From Terriglobia bacterium (GTDB lineage: Bacteria; Acidobacteriota; Terriglobia; Bryobacterales; UBA6623): 39,534 bases of DNA. Both the position numbers and the translations under genes were made by a program. Below, one piece after another: positions 31,896-39,310 of this stretch (its first letter is position 1; each line of letters begins with the position of its first letter). Below the pieces are notes generated by a model that was not told the DNA's origin, searched no databases, and was given only the letters and a program-made list of their open reading frames with translations. Location: contig VXMF01000032.1 in the NCBI GenBank assembly GCA_009841225.1, positions 1 to 39,534 on the forward strand. The letters run 5' to 3'.

Positions 31896-33659
31896 ATGGA
31901 AACCGCCACGCCGACCGTCCCGCTGCCGCTCGTCTCGCTGCCGCGCGCGGTGCCGGAGATGCCCAACCGTCCGCCGCAGGAGACCATCCCGCAGACGCGC
32001 GGCGAGCGCGAGTTGATCCTCCGGCAGGTGAAGGACTACGTCGCGGAAGCCGAGAACGAGCTGACGCCGCCGCTCGTGCTCGACGAGCTGCGCCAGCGGG
32101 CCGAAGCGCTCATCGCGCGGCACGGGATCGACTCGAAGTACGTCGATTACGTCGGCATCGTCCTGAGCAACGAGGTGTGGCGCGAGCAGCTTTCGGCGGT
32201 TCCCTACGACCGGCGGCTGCTGCTGATGCCCAAGTGCCTCCGGGTCGAGGACCGCTGCCCGGCCCCGTTCGACGAGTTCGGCCTGCTCTGCAAGCAGTGC
32301 GGCCTCTGCTCCATCCAGGATCTCCAGGAAGAAGCCGAACGCCTCGGCTACGCCGTGCTGGTGGCGGAGGGATCGGCCCTCGTCATGGCGTTGATCCAGA
32401 CCGGCAAGATCGAGGCGATCGTCGGCGTCAGCTGCATCTCGGTCCTGGAGCGGGCGTTCCCCTACATGGAGTCGGCGGCGATTCCGGGCGTCGCGATTCC
32501 GTTGCTGCAGGACGACTGCAAGGACACGGCGGTCGACGTCGAGTGGGTCTGGGACTTCATCCATACGACCAGCGACGACCGGACGCGGCGCCTCGACCTC
32601 GACGCGCTGCGCAAGGACGTCGAGAGCTGGTTCGAGCCGGCGACGCTCGACGCGCTGTTCGGCGGCCCGGCCGCCAGCGAGACCGAGACCCTCGCCCGGG
32701 CCGAGCTGACCCGCGCCGGCAAGCGGTGGCGGCCGTTCCTGACGGTTTGCGTCCACCAGGCGCTGCAGGACGATCCGCACGCGGCGGTGCCCGACGCGCT
32801 CCGCCAGGTCGCGGTGGCGGTCGAGTGCTTCCACAAGGCGTCGCTGATCCACGACGACATCGAGGACGGCGACACGCTCCGTTACGGCGAGCCCACGCTG
32901 CATGCGACGCACGGCGTGCCGGCCGCCATCAACGTGGGCGACCTCCTCATCGGCGAGGGCTACCGCCTGCTCGCCGAGAGCGGCTTCCCGCCGGACGTGC
33001 GCGCCGCCATGACGGCGATCGCGGCCCGCGGCCACCGCACCCTCTGCCTCGGCCAGGGCGAGGAGCTGTTGTGGGCGCGCAGCCCGAAGCCGCTCGGCTC
33101 GCGGAAGGTGCTGGAGATCTTCCGGCAGAAGACCGCCCCGGCCTTCGGCGTTGCGCTCGAGCTGGGAGCGGCAGCGGCGCGGGCCGAGCCGGAGGTGTTC
33201 GAGACCCTCCGCAAGTACAGCGACGCGCTCGGCATCGCCTACCAGATCCGCGACGATCTGGACGACTTCGCGCCTTCCGCCGACGCGCCGGACGACATCG
33301 CGGCGCTGCGTCCGTCGCTACCGCTCGCGGTCGGTTACGAGCAGGCGAAGACGGAGCCGGAGCTGCGGCCGATCCTGGCGCGGGCCTGGCGGCGCGAGCG
33401 GGTGAACGGCAGCTCGTCGCCGGAACGCCTGCGCGCCCTGCTCGACCAGTTCGATTCCGTCGAGCGGAGCCGGCGGATGATGGAAGGCTACAAGGAAGAG
33501 GCAATCCGCTCGCTGCCCGGCCTCACCAACCCCAGCCTCAAGGGGTTGCTGCGCCGGGTGATCGGCAAGATCTTCAGCGTCGAGATTCAAGGCTGGTGCA
33601 GTGAGTTTGAGGCTCGAAATGCTGCAGGTGGCCAGAGTGTCGCCGAAGCTTCTCGGTGA
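31896..33659 (+). CDS. DUF116 domain fused to a polyprenyl diphosphate synthase
   Basis: This is a 587-residue fusion. Residues about 80-215 are a DUF116-like domain with a Cys motif: 'LLLMPKCLRVEDRCPAPF' and 'FGLLCKQCGLCSIQDL'. Residues about 265-580 are an all-helical isoprenyl synthase: 'GKRWRPFLTV', the first Asp motif 'LIHDDIEDGDTLR' (320-324) and the second 'AYQIRDDLDDF' (453-457). DUF116 proteins are Cys-rich, of unknown activity, and often near lipoate or radical SAM genes. The synthase would make a C15-C35 diphosphate. The next gene starts inside its 3' end (59-nt overlap). Fusing a Cys/Fe-S-type domain to a prenyl synthase is odd. The linker is rich in Asp and Arg. Confidence 0.9.
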   Translation: METATPTVPLPLVSLPRAVPEMPNRPPQETIPQTRGERELILRQVKDYVAEAENELTPPLVLDELRQRAEALIARHGIDSKYVDYVGIVLSNEVWREQLSAVPYDRRLLLMPKCLRVEDRCPAPFDEFGLLCKQCGLCSIQDLQEEAERLGYAVLVAEGSALVMALIQTGKIEAIVGVSCISVLERAFPYMESAAIPGVAIPLLQDDCKDTAVDVEWVWDFIHTTSDDRTRRLDLDALRKDVESWFEPATLDALFGGPAASETETLARAELTRAGKRWRPFLTVCVHQALQDDPHAAVPDALRQVAVAVECFHKASLIHDDIEDGDTLRYGEPTLHATHGVPAAINVGDLLIGEGYRLLAESGFPPDVRAAMTAIAARGHRTLCLGQGEELLWARSPKPLGSRKVLEIFRQKTAPAFGVALELGAAAARAEPEVFETLRKYSDALGIAYQIRDDLDDFAPSADAPDDIAALRPSLPLAVGYEQAKTEPELRPILARAWRRERVNGSSSPERLRALLDQFDSVERSRRMMEGYKEEAIRSLPGLTNPSLKGLLRRVIGKIFSVEIQGWCSEFEARNAAGGQSVAEASR

Positions 33660-34479
33660 CGCGGCCGACCTGACCGCGAACTTCTTCTCCTCCCGGTTGA
33701 ATCCCGACGGCGGCTTTCAGGATCGCGACGGCGCGAGCGACCTCTACTACACCGTCTTCGGCCTCGAGGGACTGATCGCCCTGCAGCGCGAACCGCCGTC
33801 GGACCAGGTGCGGCCGTTCCTGGCGAGGCACGACGATCCCGCCGCGCTGGACTTCGTGCATGCCGCCTGCCTCGCCCGTTGCTGGGCCGACATCGGCGCG
33901 GCGGACGAGGCGCCGGCCGACGCGTTGCGCGCGCGGATCGAGGCGCACCGCACGCCGGACGGCGGCTACAGCCAGACGCCGGACGCGGAGCACGGCTCCG
34001 CCTACGGCTGTTTCCTCGCCGTCGGCGCCTACGAGGACCTCGGGGGTGCGGTTCCGGATCCCGGGGGCGTTGTCTCCTGCCTGGAGAGTCTGCGCGTCGA
34101 GGACGGCGGCTACGCGAACGACCCCTCCATCCCGGTGGGCCTGACTCCGCCGACCGCCGCGGCGCTGACCCTGCTGCGGCGCCTGTCGCACCCGGCGGCG
34201 CCCGAAGCGGCTGACTGGCTGCTCGCGCAGCATGCCGCCGAGGGCGGCTTCCGCGTGGGACCGGTGGTGCCGGCCCCCGACCTGCTGTCGACTGCGACCG
34301 CCATCCACGCCCTGGCCGGCGCGCACGTGAACCTCAAGCCCATCCGGGAGCCGTGCCTCGACTTCATCGACAGCCTCTGGAGCAACTCCGGCGGCTTCTA
34401 CGGCACCTGGGACGACGACGTGCAGGACTGCGAATACACCTACTACGCACTCCTCGCCCTGGGGCACCTGAGTTTCTGA
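33601..34479 (+). CDS. prenyltransferase/squalene-cyclase-fold protein (alpha/alpha barrel repeat)
   Basis: This 292-residue protein is built of alpha-helical repeats: 'LNPDGGFQDRDGASDLYYTV', 'GSAYGCFLAVGAYEDLGG', 'VEDGGYANDPSIPVGLTPPT', 'EGGFRVGPVVPAPDLLSTAT' and 'GGFYGTWDDDVQDCEYTYYA'. The 'GGF/GGY' repeats resemble protein prenyltransferase beta subunits and squalene-cyclase repeat proteins. It is half the length of a triterpene cyclase and lacks its DxDD motif. 'DDDVQDCEYTYY' is a possible metal site like that of the farnesyltransferase beta subunit (Asp/Cys/His). It may bind a prenyl diphosphate. The GTG start lies inside the preceding gene (59-nt overlap), and the stop is directly followed by the cyclase ATG. 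Confidence 0.85.
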   Translation: MSLRLEMLQVARVSPKLLGDAADLTANFFSSRLNPDGGFQDRDGASDLYYTVFGLEGLIALQREPPSDQVRPFLARHDDPAALDFVHAACLARCWADIGAADEAPADALRARIEAHRTPDGGYSQTPDAEHGSAYGCFLAVGAYEDLGGAVPDPGGVVSCLESLRVEDGGYANDPSIPVGLTPPTAAALTLLRRLSHPAAPEAADWLLAQHAAEGGFRVGPVVPAPDLLSTATAIHALAGAHVNLKPIREPCLDFIDSLWSNSGGFYGTWDDDVQDCEYTYYALLALGHLSF

Positions 34480-36390
34480 ATGGCGTTCGACGACCAGCTG
34501 GCCGGCGCGCTCGAAGAGACGCTCGACCGGATGACCGACACCCTGCTGGCCGACCGGAACGCCGCAGGGCACTGGGAAGGCGAGCTGTCGTCGTCGGCCC
34601 TCTCCACCGCGACCGCCGTCATCGCACTCACGCTCCAAGCCCGCGCCAGCGGGCAGGTGGCGCCAGATCCCCTCGCCACCGCTGGCGTCGACTGGCTGAT
34701 CCGGACGCAACTTGACGACGGAGGATGGGGCGATACCACCGACAGTCCCGCCAACGTCAGCACGACCGCGCTCTGCTGGGCGGCGGTAACGATTGCCAGC
34801 GCCGGGCGTCCGGGCGCCGACGCGGCGCTGGACCGCGTGCGCAACTGGATGACGCGGGCCGCCGGCAGCCTGGAGCCGCTCGCGCTGGCCCAAACCATCC
34901 GCCAGCGTTACGGCAAGGACCGCACCTTCTCCGTTCCCATACTGACGGTGCTGGCCCTGGCGGGCCTTCTGGACGACGACTCCCCGCGTGATGGCTGGCG
35001 GCACGTGCCGCAATTGCCGTTCGAGCTCGCCGCCGTTCCACCCGCGGGGTATCGCTGGCTGCGCCTGCCGGTCGTCAGTTACGCGCTGCCGGCCCTCATC
35101 GCGATCGGTCTGGCGCGGCACCGGCAACGGCCGACGCGCAATCCGTTCACCCGCCTCCTGCGTGGCGCCGTCACCGCCCGGACCCTGCGCCAACTCACGA
35201 CGCTGCAGCCGAGCAGCGGCGGCTTTCTCGAAGCGACCCCGCTCACCAGCTTCGTCGTCATGAGCCTGGTGGCGGCCGGAGAAACCTCCCACCCCGCCGT
35301 CGCCCGCGGCATCGACTTCCTCGAACGCTCCGCCCGAGCCGACGGGAGCTGGCCGATCGACACCAACCTCGCCACCTGGGTCACGACGCTCGGCGTCAAC
35401 GCGCTGTCGCGCCGCCCAAGCTGGCGGGAGCGCCTTCCCGATGAAGAGCGGCGGCTCCTCATCCGCTGGCTGCTCGACCAACAGCACCGCGAGGTCCACG
35501 TCTACACCGATGCCGCCCCCGGCGGCTGGGCGTGGACCGATCTGCCCGGCGGGGTTCCGGACGCCGACGACACGCCCGGCGCCCTGCTCGCCCTGCACAC
35601 ACTGTCGGGCGCAAACCCTGTCCCGTCGCTTGAAGCCCCAGCCCTCGATGCCGCCTGCGCAGGGATCGGGTGGCTGCTCGACCTGCAGAACCGCGACGGC
35701 GGCATCCCCACCTTCTGCCGGGGCTGGGGCGCGCTGCCGTTCGACCGGAGCAGCCCCGACCTCACCGCCCACACCATCCGCGCCTGGAACACCTGGCGGC
35801 CGGCGCTTCCCGGCGCACTCGCCGAACGCGTGGAACGTGCCACTCTCCGTGCCGTTCACTACCTGGAGCAGTCCCAGCAACCGGACGGCTCGTGGATCCC
35901 CCTCTGGTTCGGCAATCAGCAGGCGCCCGACGACGCCAATCCCGTCTACGGCACCGCCCGGGTTCTGGAAGGGCTCGCCTCCCTGGATGACGACGTAGCT
36001 CCTCATGCCACCGAGTTCCGCGCCGGGTCATGGCTGGCCGCGGCCCGAAGCCCCGACGGCGGCTGGGGCGGAGCCCCGGGCGTTTCACCGTCCATCGAGG
36101 AAACCGCCGTCGCCCTCGGCGCGCTCGCCACGTGGCGCCAACGCGCCCGCTCCAGTTCATCCGGCCGCACCGGCTCCCTCGACAGCACCAGCTTCTCCGC
36201 CGTCGACACATCGATCGAGATGGGCGTCCGCTGGCTGATCGACGCCACCGACCACGGGCAGCGGGTCCCCGCGACCCCCATCGGCCTCTACTTTGCCCGC
36301 CTCTGGTACAGCGAGGCGCTCTACCCTCGCGTGTTCACGCTCGCCGCGCTCGCCTCGGCAGCGGAAATCGGCAAGAATGCCTGGCGCTGA
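34480..36390 (+). CDS. squalene-hopene-cyclase-like class II triterpene cyclase
   Basis: This 636-residue protein has the class II catalytic DxDD motif in 'GGVPDADDTPGALLALHT' (361-364). Several QW repeats are visible: 'LDDGGWGDTTDSP', 'RADGSWPIDTN', 'QNRDGGIPTFCRGWGALPF', 'QQPDGSWIPLWFG' and 'RSPDGGWGGAPG'. Length agrees with squalene-hopene cyclase (about 630-720). It protonates and cyclises a linear isoprenoid. No squalene synthase (HpnC/D/E or SqS) gene is in the window, so the substrate could be squalene, a longer or shorter chain, or a modified prenyl made by the operon. ATG follows the preceding TGA with no gap. The last gene of the operon; its 3' end has a paralogous fragment at about 38599. 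Confidence 0.92.
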   Translation: MAFDDQLAGALEETLDRMTDTLLADRNAAGHWEGELSSSALSTATAVIALTLQARASGQVAPDPLATAGVDWLIRTQLDDGGWGDTTDSPANVSTTALCWAAVTIASAGRPGADAALDRVRNWMTRAAGSLEPLALAQTIRQRYGKDRTFSVPILTVLALAGLLDDDSPRDGWRHVPQLPFELAAVPPAGYRWLRLPVVSYALPALIAIGLARHRQRPTRNPFTRLLRGAVTARTLRQLTTLQPSSGGFLEATPLTSFVVMSLVAAGETSHPAVARGIDFLERSARADGSWPIDTNLATWVTTLGVNALSRRPSWRERLPDEERRLLIRWLLDQQHREVHVYTDAAPGGWAWTDLPGGVPDADDTPGALLALHTLSGANPVPSLEAPALDAACAGIGWLLDLQNRDGGIPTFCRGWGALPFDRSSPDLTAHTIRAWNTWRPALPGALAERVERATLRAVHYLEQSQQPDGSWIPLWFGNQQAPDDANPVYGTARVLEGLASLDDDVAPHATEFRAGSWLAAARSPDGGWGGAPGVSPSIEETAVALGALATWRQRARSSSSGRTGSLDSTSFSAVDTSIEMGVRWLIDATDHGQRVPATPIGLYFARLWYSEALYPRVFTLAALASAAEIGKNAWR

Positions 36391-36464
36391 CCATTGGAGT
36401 TGCGCAGGCTCTTCCCTCGGGCCGATAATGGGACACGGCGCACCTCTGGATAAGAAAGAACTCC

Positions 36465-37103
36465 ATGGTCTTCGTCTACTGGGACAACTCCAACATCTAC
36501 CACGAGGCGCAAAGGCTCGCCGAAGAGCATGAGGGCACGCCCGGAGCCCGCTACCTTGTACGCGTACATTTCGACAACCTGCTTCGCCTAGCCCACGCCG
36601 ACCGCCCTGTAACTCGGGCCGTTGCGGCCGGGTCCATTCCCCCGGAAATGCAGCAGCTGTGGAACCGGATGGAGAACCGAGGTGTGGAAGTTAATCTGTT
36701 TGACCGTGGCGCACGCGACCAGGGTGAACAGGGGGTGCCCGATCAGTGGCTACAGTTGCGTATGCTCGAAGACGGCTTGGATCACAACGGGAACCCGGGC
36801 GTTATCGTGCTGCTCACCGGCGATGGCGCTGGCTACATGCATGGCCGGGGATTCCATCGCACTCTGGAGCGAATGCACGGAAGGGGCTGGGGGGTTGAAG
36901 TACTGTCGTGGACGCATTCTTGCAACCGCGGCATGCGTGAATGGGCAGAAGAACATGGTGTCTTCATTGCGCTCGACAACTACTACGGCGCGATCACCTT
37001 CCGTGAACCATCCCGGCCCGGCTACGAGTTCGCCCCACCGCGAGATCAGGCGGCTCTCGACCTGACAGATCGCCCGATGGCTCGGGCAAGGCGGAACGGC
37101 TAA
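36465..37103 (+). CDS. NYN (PIN-like) domain protein
   Basis: This 212-residue protein begins 'MVFVYWDNSNIYHEAQRL', the N-terminal Asp-Asn-x-Asn strand of NYN/LabA-like PIN-fold nucleases. A second acidic motif, 'VIVLLTGDGAGYMHGRGF', follows about 110 residues later, with 'WGVEVLSW' afterwards. Such proteins are thought to be metal-dependent RNases. The gene begins 74 bp after the cyclase and is followed at 103 bp by a PD-(D/E)XK nuclease gene. Nothing links it to terpenoid synthesis; the two nuclease genes look like a later insertion. Composition is lower in G+C than the cyclase. Confidence 0.85.
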   Translation: MVFVYWDNSNIYHEAQRLAEEHEGTPGARYLVRVHFDNLLRLAHADRPVTRAVAAGSIPPEMQQLWNRMENRGVEVNLFDRGARDQGEQGVPDQWLQLRMLEDGLDHNGNPGVIVLLTGDGAGYMHGRGFHRTLERMHGRGWGVEVLSWTHSCNRGMREWAEEHGVFIALDNYYGAITFREPSRPGYEFAPPRDQAALDLTDRPMARARRNG

Positions 37104-37206
37104 CCAAGCCGTTGCCGCGGGCGCAGACCCGGGCTCGTCCAATCTGCATGCACTCTTCTCCTACGGGACGGTAAGCACCAACCGAGACCGGGAGTCTTAC
37201 GACGCG

Positions 37207-38532
37207 ATGGACAAGGACCTGCAGGAGCTGCTCCACGATCCGCCGTTTCTGAGATATCACGCGGCACTCGTGAAACCGAGGACGTTCAATCCGTTCGATG
37301 TCCTCAGGTATTCCGACTACGAGATCCGCCACAGCAATGTCCTGGCGTGGCTGCTGCAGCCGGACGAGACTCACGGAATTGGCGACGCGTTCATTAGGGA
37401 CTTCACGGTCGCGTTGAATGAACAAGCCAAGCAGCAGAAACTCCCTCCGGTTCCGGTGCCAACCAGCTTCGAAGCAGACAACATCCGAGTGGAACGCGAA
37501 CTCGATTACGTCGACATCACCCTCTTCTTCAAGCATGAGAGAGCTGTGGTGGCCATCGAGAACAAGGTCGGCGAAACGGCACCGGAACACGCCGAGCAAG
37601 TGAGGGGTTACGAAGGGACGCTCCGCGAGAAGTACGACATCAACTACGACAGGATTCAGAGCGTTCTCCTGACCACGTCGCATGTGCCGGGCGATTCCGG
37701 GGGCGATTTCATCCACATGAGCTGGACCCGTGTCCATGACATCGTGAACGCGATCAGGGAGCGCGAACGATTCCAATCCGAAGCAGGAGATAGGGTGCGC
37801 GCGTTCCTCGAGCAGTACCTCGAAATCGTCCAGAGGCTGACCGCGCGGCCAGGGACCGAGTCAAGCGACTTAGCAACACTGCTGGACAAGTACCGGAATC
37901 TTCTGAACAGGCTGTTGAAGGAGCGGGAGGAGGGTGGCGGCGGCGACGCGGTGTCGTTGCCGAACGACTTCAACAAGTACCGGACTACCGTCGACCGGCT
38001 CGTGAACGACTTTCGGCAGAAGCCGAGGCAACTGAGATCGGACGTACGGACGTTTCTGCAGAGTAGGGGTTATGAGGCCTGGACGAAGACGTCTGCGGCG
38101 TACCAACTGTACTTTCTGTACTTCTCGAACGAGAGCATGAGAAAGACACGGGAGTCACTTGGCTTCTCCTGGTATCCCCGGTGGGTGATCACCTTCAGCC
38201 GCCGCGAGGTGTTGCTGCAACTGCAGATCGACCCGCCGAAGAAGGAGTGGGGACCCGCTGTCGATCGGATCATGGACTTCATGAAGCAGCACCCGATCGA
38301 CACATCCCAAGAGCGAAGGGGTAGGTACCCGCTGGAACCAGCTCCTTGGGCGGCAGGTTGCTTCCTGGTGTACAAGCACCCGCTCATGACCGAGGCTGAG
38401 CTGTCCACCACGCCAACGTCGGAGATCAAGGACGCCACGCTGCAGAGGGTGGAGTGCTTTCTCGGCGAAGACTACGGCAGGATCGAGACCTACTTGGAGT
38501 GCATGGCGTTCGATCCTGCCGGCCCGACCTAG
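37207..38532 (+). CDS. PD-(D/E)XK nuclease superfamily protein
   Basis: This is a 441-residue protein. The N-terminal third carries 'EIRHSNVLAWLLQPDETHG' and then the nuclease core 'ELDYVDITLFF' (Asp103) and 'AVVAIENKVG' (Glu118, Lys120), the D...ExK signature of the PDDEXK_4 family (PF14281). Residues 140-260 continue with a Q-x-R helix 'EQVRGYEGTLREK'. The C-terminal half is rich in basic residues, 'FRQKPRQLRSDVRTFL', suited to binding DNA. Members are found in defence islands, but targets are not known. The ATG at 37207 is preferred because the motif spacing then fits the family. Confidence 0.85.
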   Translation: MDKDLQELLHDPPFLRYHAALVKPRTFNPFDVLRYSDYEIRHSNVLAWLLQPDETHGIGDAFIRDFTVALNEQAKQQKLPPVPVPTSFEADNIRVERELDYVDITLFFKHERAVVAIENKVGETAPEHAEQVRGYEGTLREKYDINYDRIQSVLLTTSHVPGDSGGDFIHMSWTRVHDIVNAIRERERFQSEAGDRVRAFLEQYLEIVQRLTARPGTESSDLATLLDKYRNLLNRLLKEREEGGGGDAVSLPNDFNKYRTTVDRLVNDFRQKPRQLRSDVRTFLQSRGYEAWTKTSAAYQLYFLYFSNESMRKTRESLGFSWYPRWVITFSRREVLLQLQIDPPKKEWGPAVDRIMDFMKQHPIDTSQERRGRYPLEPAPWAAGCFLVYKHPLMTEAELSTTPTSEIKDATLQRVECFLGEDYGRIETYLECMAFDPAGPT

Positions 38533-38555
38533 AGGATTCAACCCGCGTCGTCCTC

Positions 38556-38773
38556 TAGTTCGCCACCGTCGGAGTTCAGCCGGTACCGGCTCAGCGGGCA
38601 ACGCCGACCGCTCGCGCCGATCCGGATCAGTCGGTGCCAACCTCGCCACCGTCGAAGAATCCCTGGAGGCAGGTGTCCGGTGGCTGGTCGACGCCACCGA
38701 CCATGGACGCCGCACCCCGGCAACGCCCATCGGTCTCTACGTTGCCCGCCTCTGGTACAGCGAGGCGCTCTAG
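38556..38773 (+). pseudogene. fragment of a second triterpene cyclase (3' end)
   Basis: In one frame this stretch reads 'RSGSVGANLATVEESLEA' then 'GVRWLVDATDHGRRTPATPI' and 'GLYVARLWYSEAL' before TAG. It aligns with the end of the cyclase at 34480 ('GVRWLIDATDHGQRVPATPI', 'GLYFARLWYSEAL'). The final 31 bases (38742-38772) are identical to 36293-36323 in the cyclase gene. Upstream identity is lower, so it is a diverged paralogue, not a fresh duplicate. Only about 70 codons remain, and no start exists. It lies just past the nuclease genes, as if a tandem cyclase had been displaced and deleted. Confidence 0.8.
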
Positions 38774-38859
38774 CACCTCGCCAAGCCCCCATGCCTAGCC
38801 ACCCCCAGCGATGACCGCGGCCACGCACTAGTCACGGCCGCGCGCCTGCCTGCTGGTCG

Positions 38860-39195
38860 TCACGGCGGTGTGGTTCCCGATTCGGCCGAGCCCTCCCCCG
38901 ACCGCCAAGCGACGCCAATGACGTACGGCAGGTCCAGCCGCTCGCCGTCCCAGTTAGGAATCGACGTATTGGAGTCGATCTCGATGCCGTCCTCGGCAAG
39001 CTTCGCGTCCGTCGGCGCCAGCGGAACGCCAGTCCAGGCAGGAGCGGTGGGCACCGCAGGCAGAGGCGCACCTCCCGGCTGCGTGAACCGCGGCTGACCC
39101 TCCGCATCGAGCGTGAGGCCGAATCCCTCTTCATGGACGGCGCGGTGATGGCGACGGCAGAGCAACACTACTACATGATCCGCTAGCTTCCGTCG
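38860..39195 (-). pseudogene. 3' fragment of an HNH endonuclease (DUF222/13E12-type)
   Basis: On the minus strand the sequence reads 'LADHVVVLLCRRHHRAVHEE', the C-terminal HNH motif (Cys...His-His...His) of DUF222/13E12-type HNH endonucleases, followed by 'GFGLTLDAEGQPRFTQPGG' and a variable tail. The bulk of the protein (about 300 N-terminal residues) is missing; homology begins near 39195 and there is AT-rich DNA beyond it. The ATG used at 39168 leaves only 102 codons. A dead remnant at the edge of a mobile element is most likely. Confidence 0.65.
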
Positions 39196-39202
39196 CCATA
39201 CA

Positions 39203-39231
39203 GTATAGTAATTAAGTAGCTGTATTATAAT
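39203..39231 (+). promoter_or_regulatory. AT-rich region with possible promoter before the integrase
   Basis: A consensus TATAAT at 39226-39231 sits in the only strongly AT-rich block of this part (about 39195-39245). The hexamer 17 bp upstream (near 39203, GTATAG) is a poor -35. The integrase ATG is 80 bp downstream. Such blocks near integrases can also be attachment or excision-protein sites. Confidence 0.3.
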
Positions 39232-39310
39232 GATTTATTACTCGTACCGTTGGGCTGAGCCAGTCGGAACGAGGCGGGAAATCCGCCCTCATCTCGTTTA
39301 GGATTAGGGA

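Noticed and set aside
33574..36006. Minus-strand open frame of 810 codons opposite the prenyltransferase-like and cyclase genes
   Set aside because: The opposite strand carries QW repeats and the DxDD motif in order. The antisense product is low-complexity Gly/Arg/Val sequence with no motif.
34480..36390. Calling the locus an ordinary hopanoid cluster
   Set aside because: Squalene synthase genes (HpnC, HpnD, HpnE) are absent and the operon is dominated by redox and lipoyl genes, so the substrate and product cannot be assumed.
38816..38842. Inverted repeat (CGCGGCC...GGCCGCG) as a terminator
   Set aside because: The loop is 13 nt, no T-run follows on either strand, and neighbouring genes are fragments; chance in GC-rich DNA is likely.
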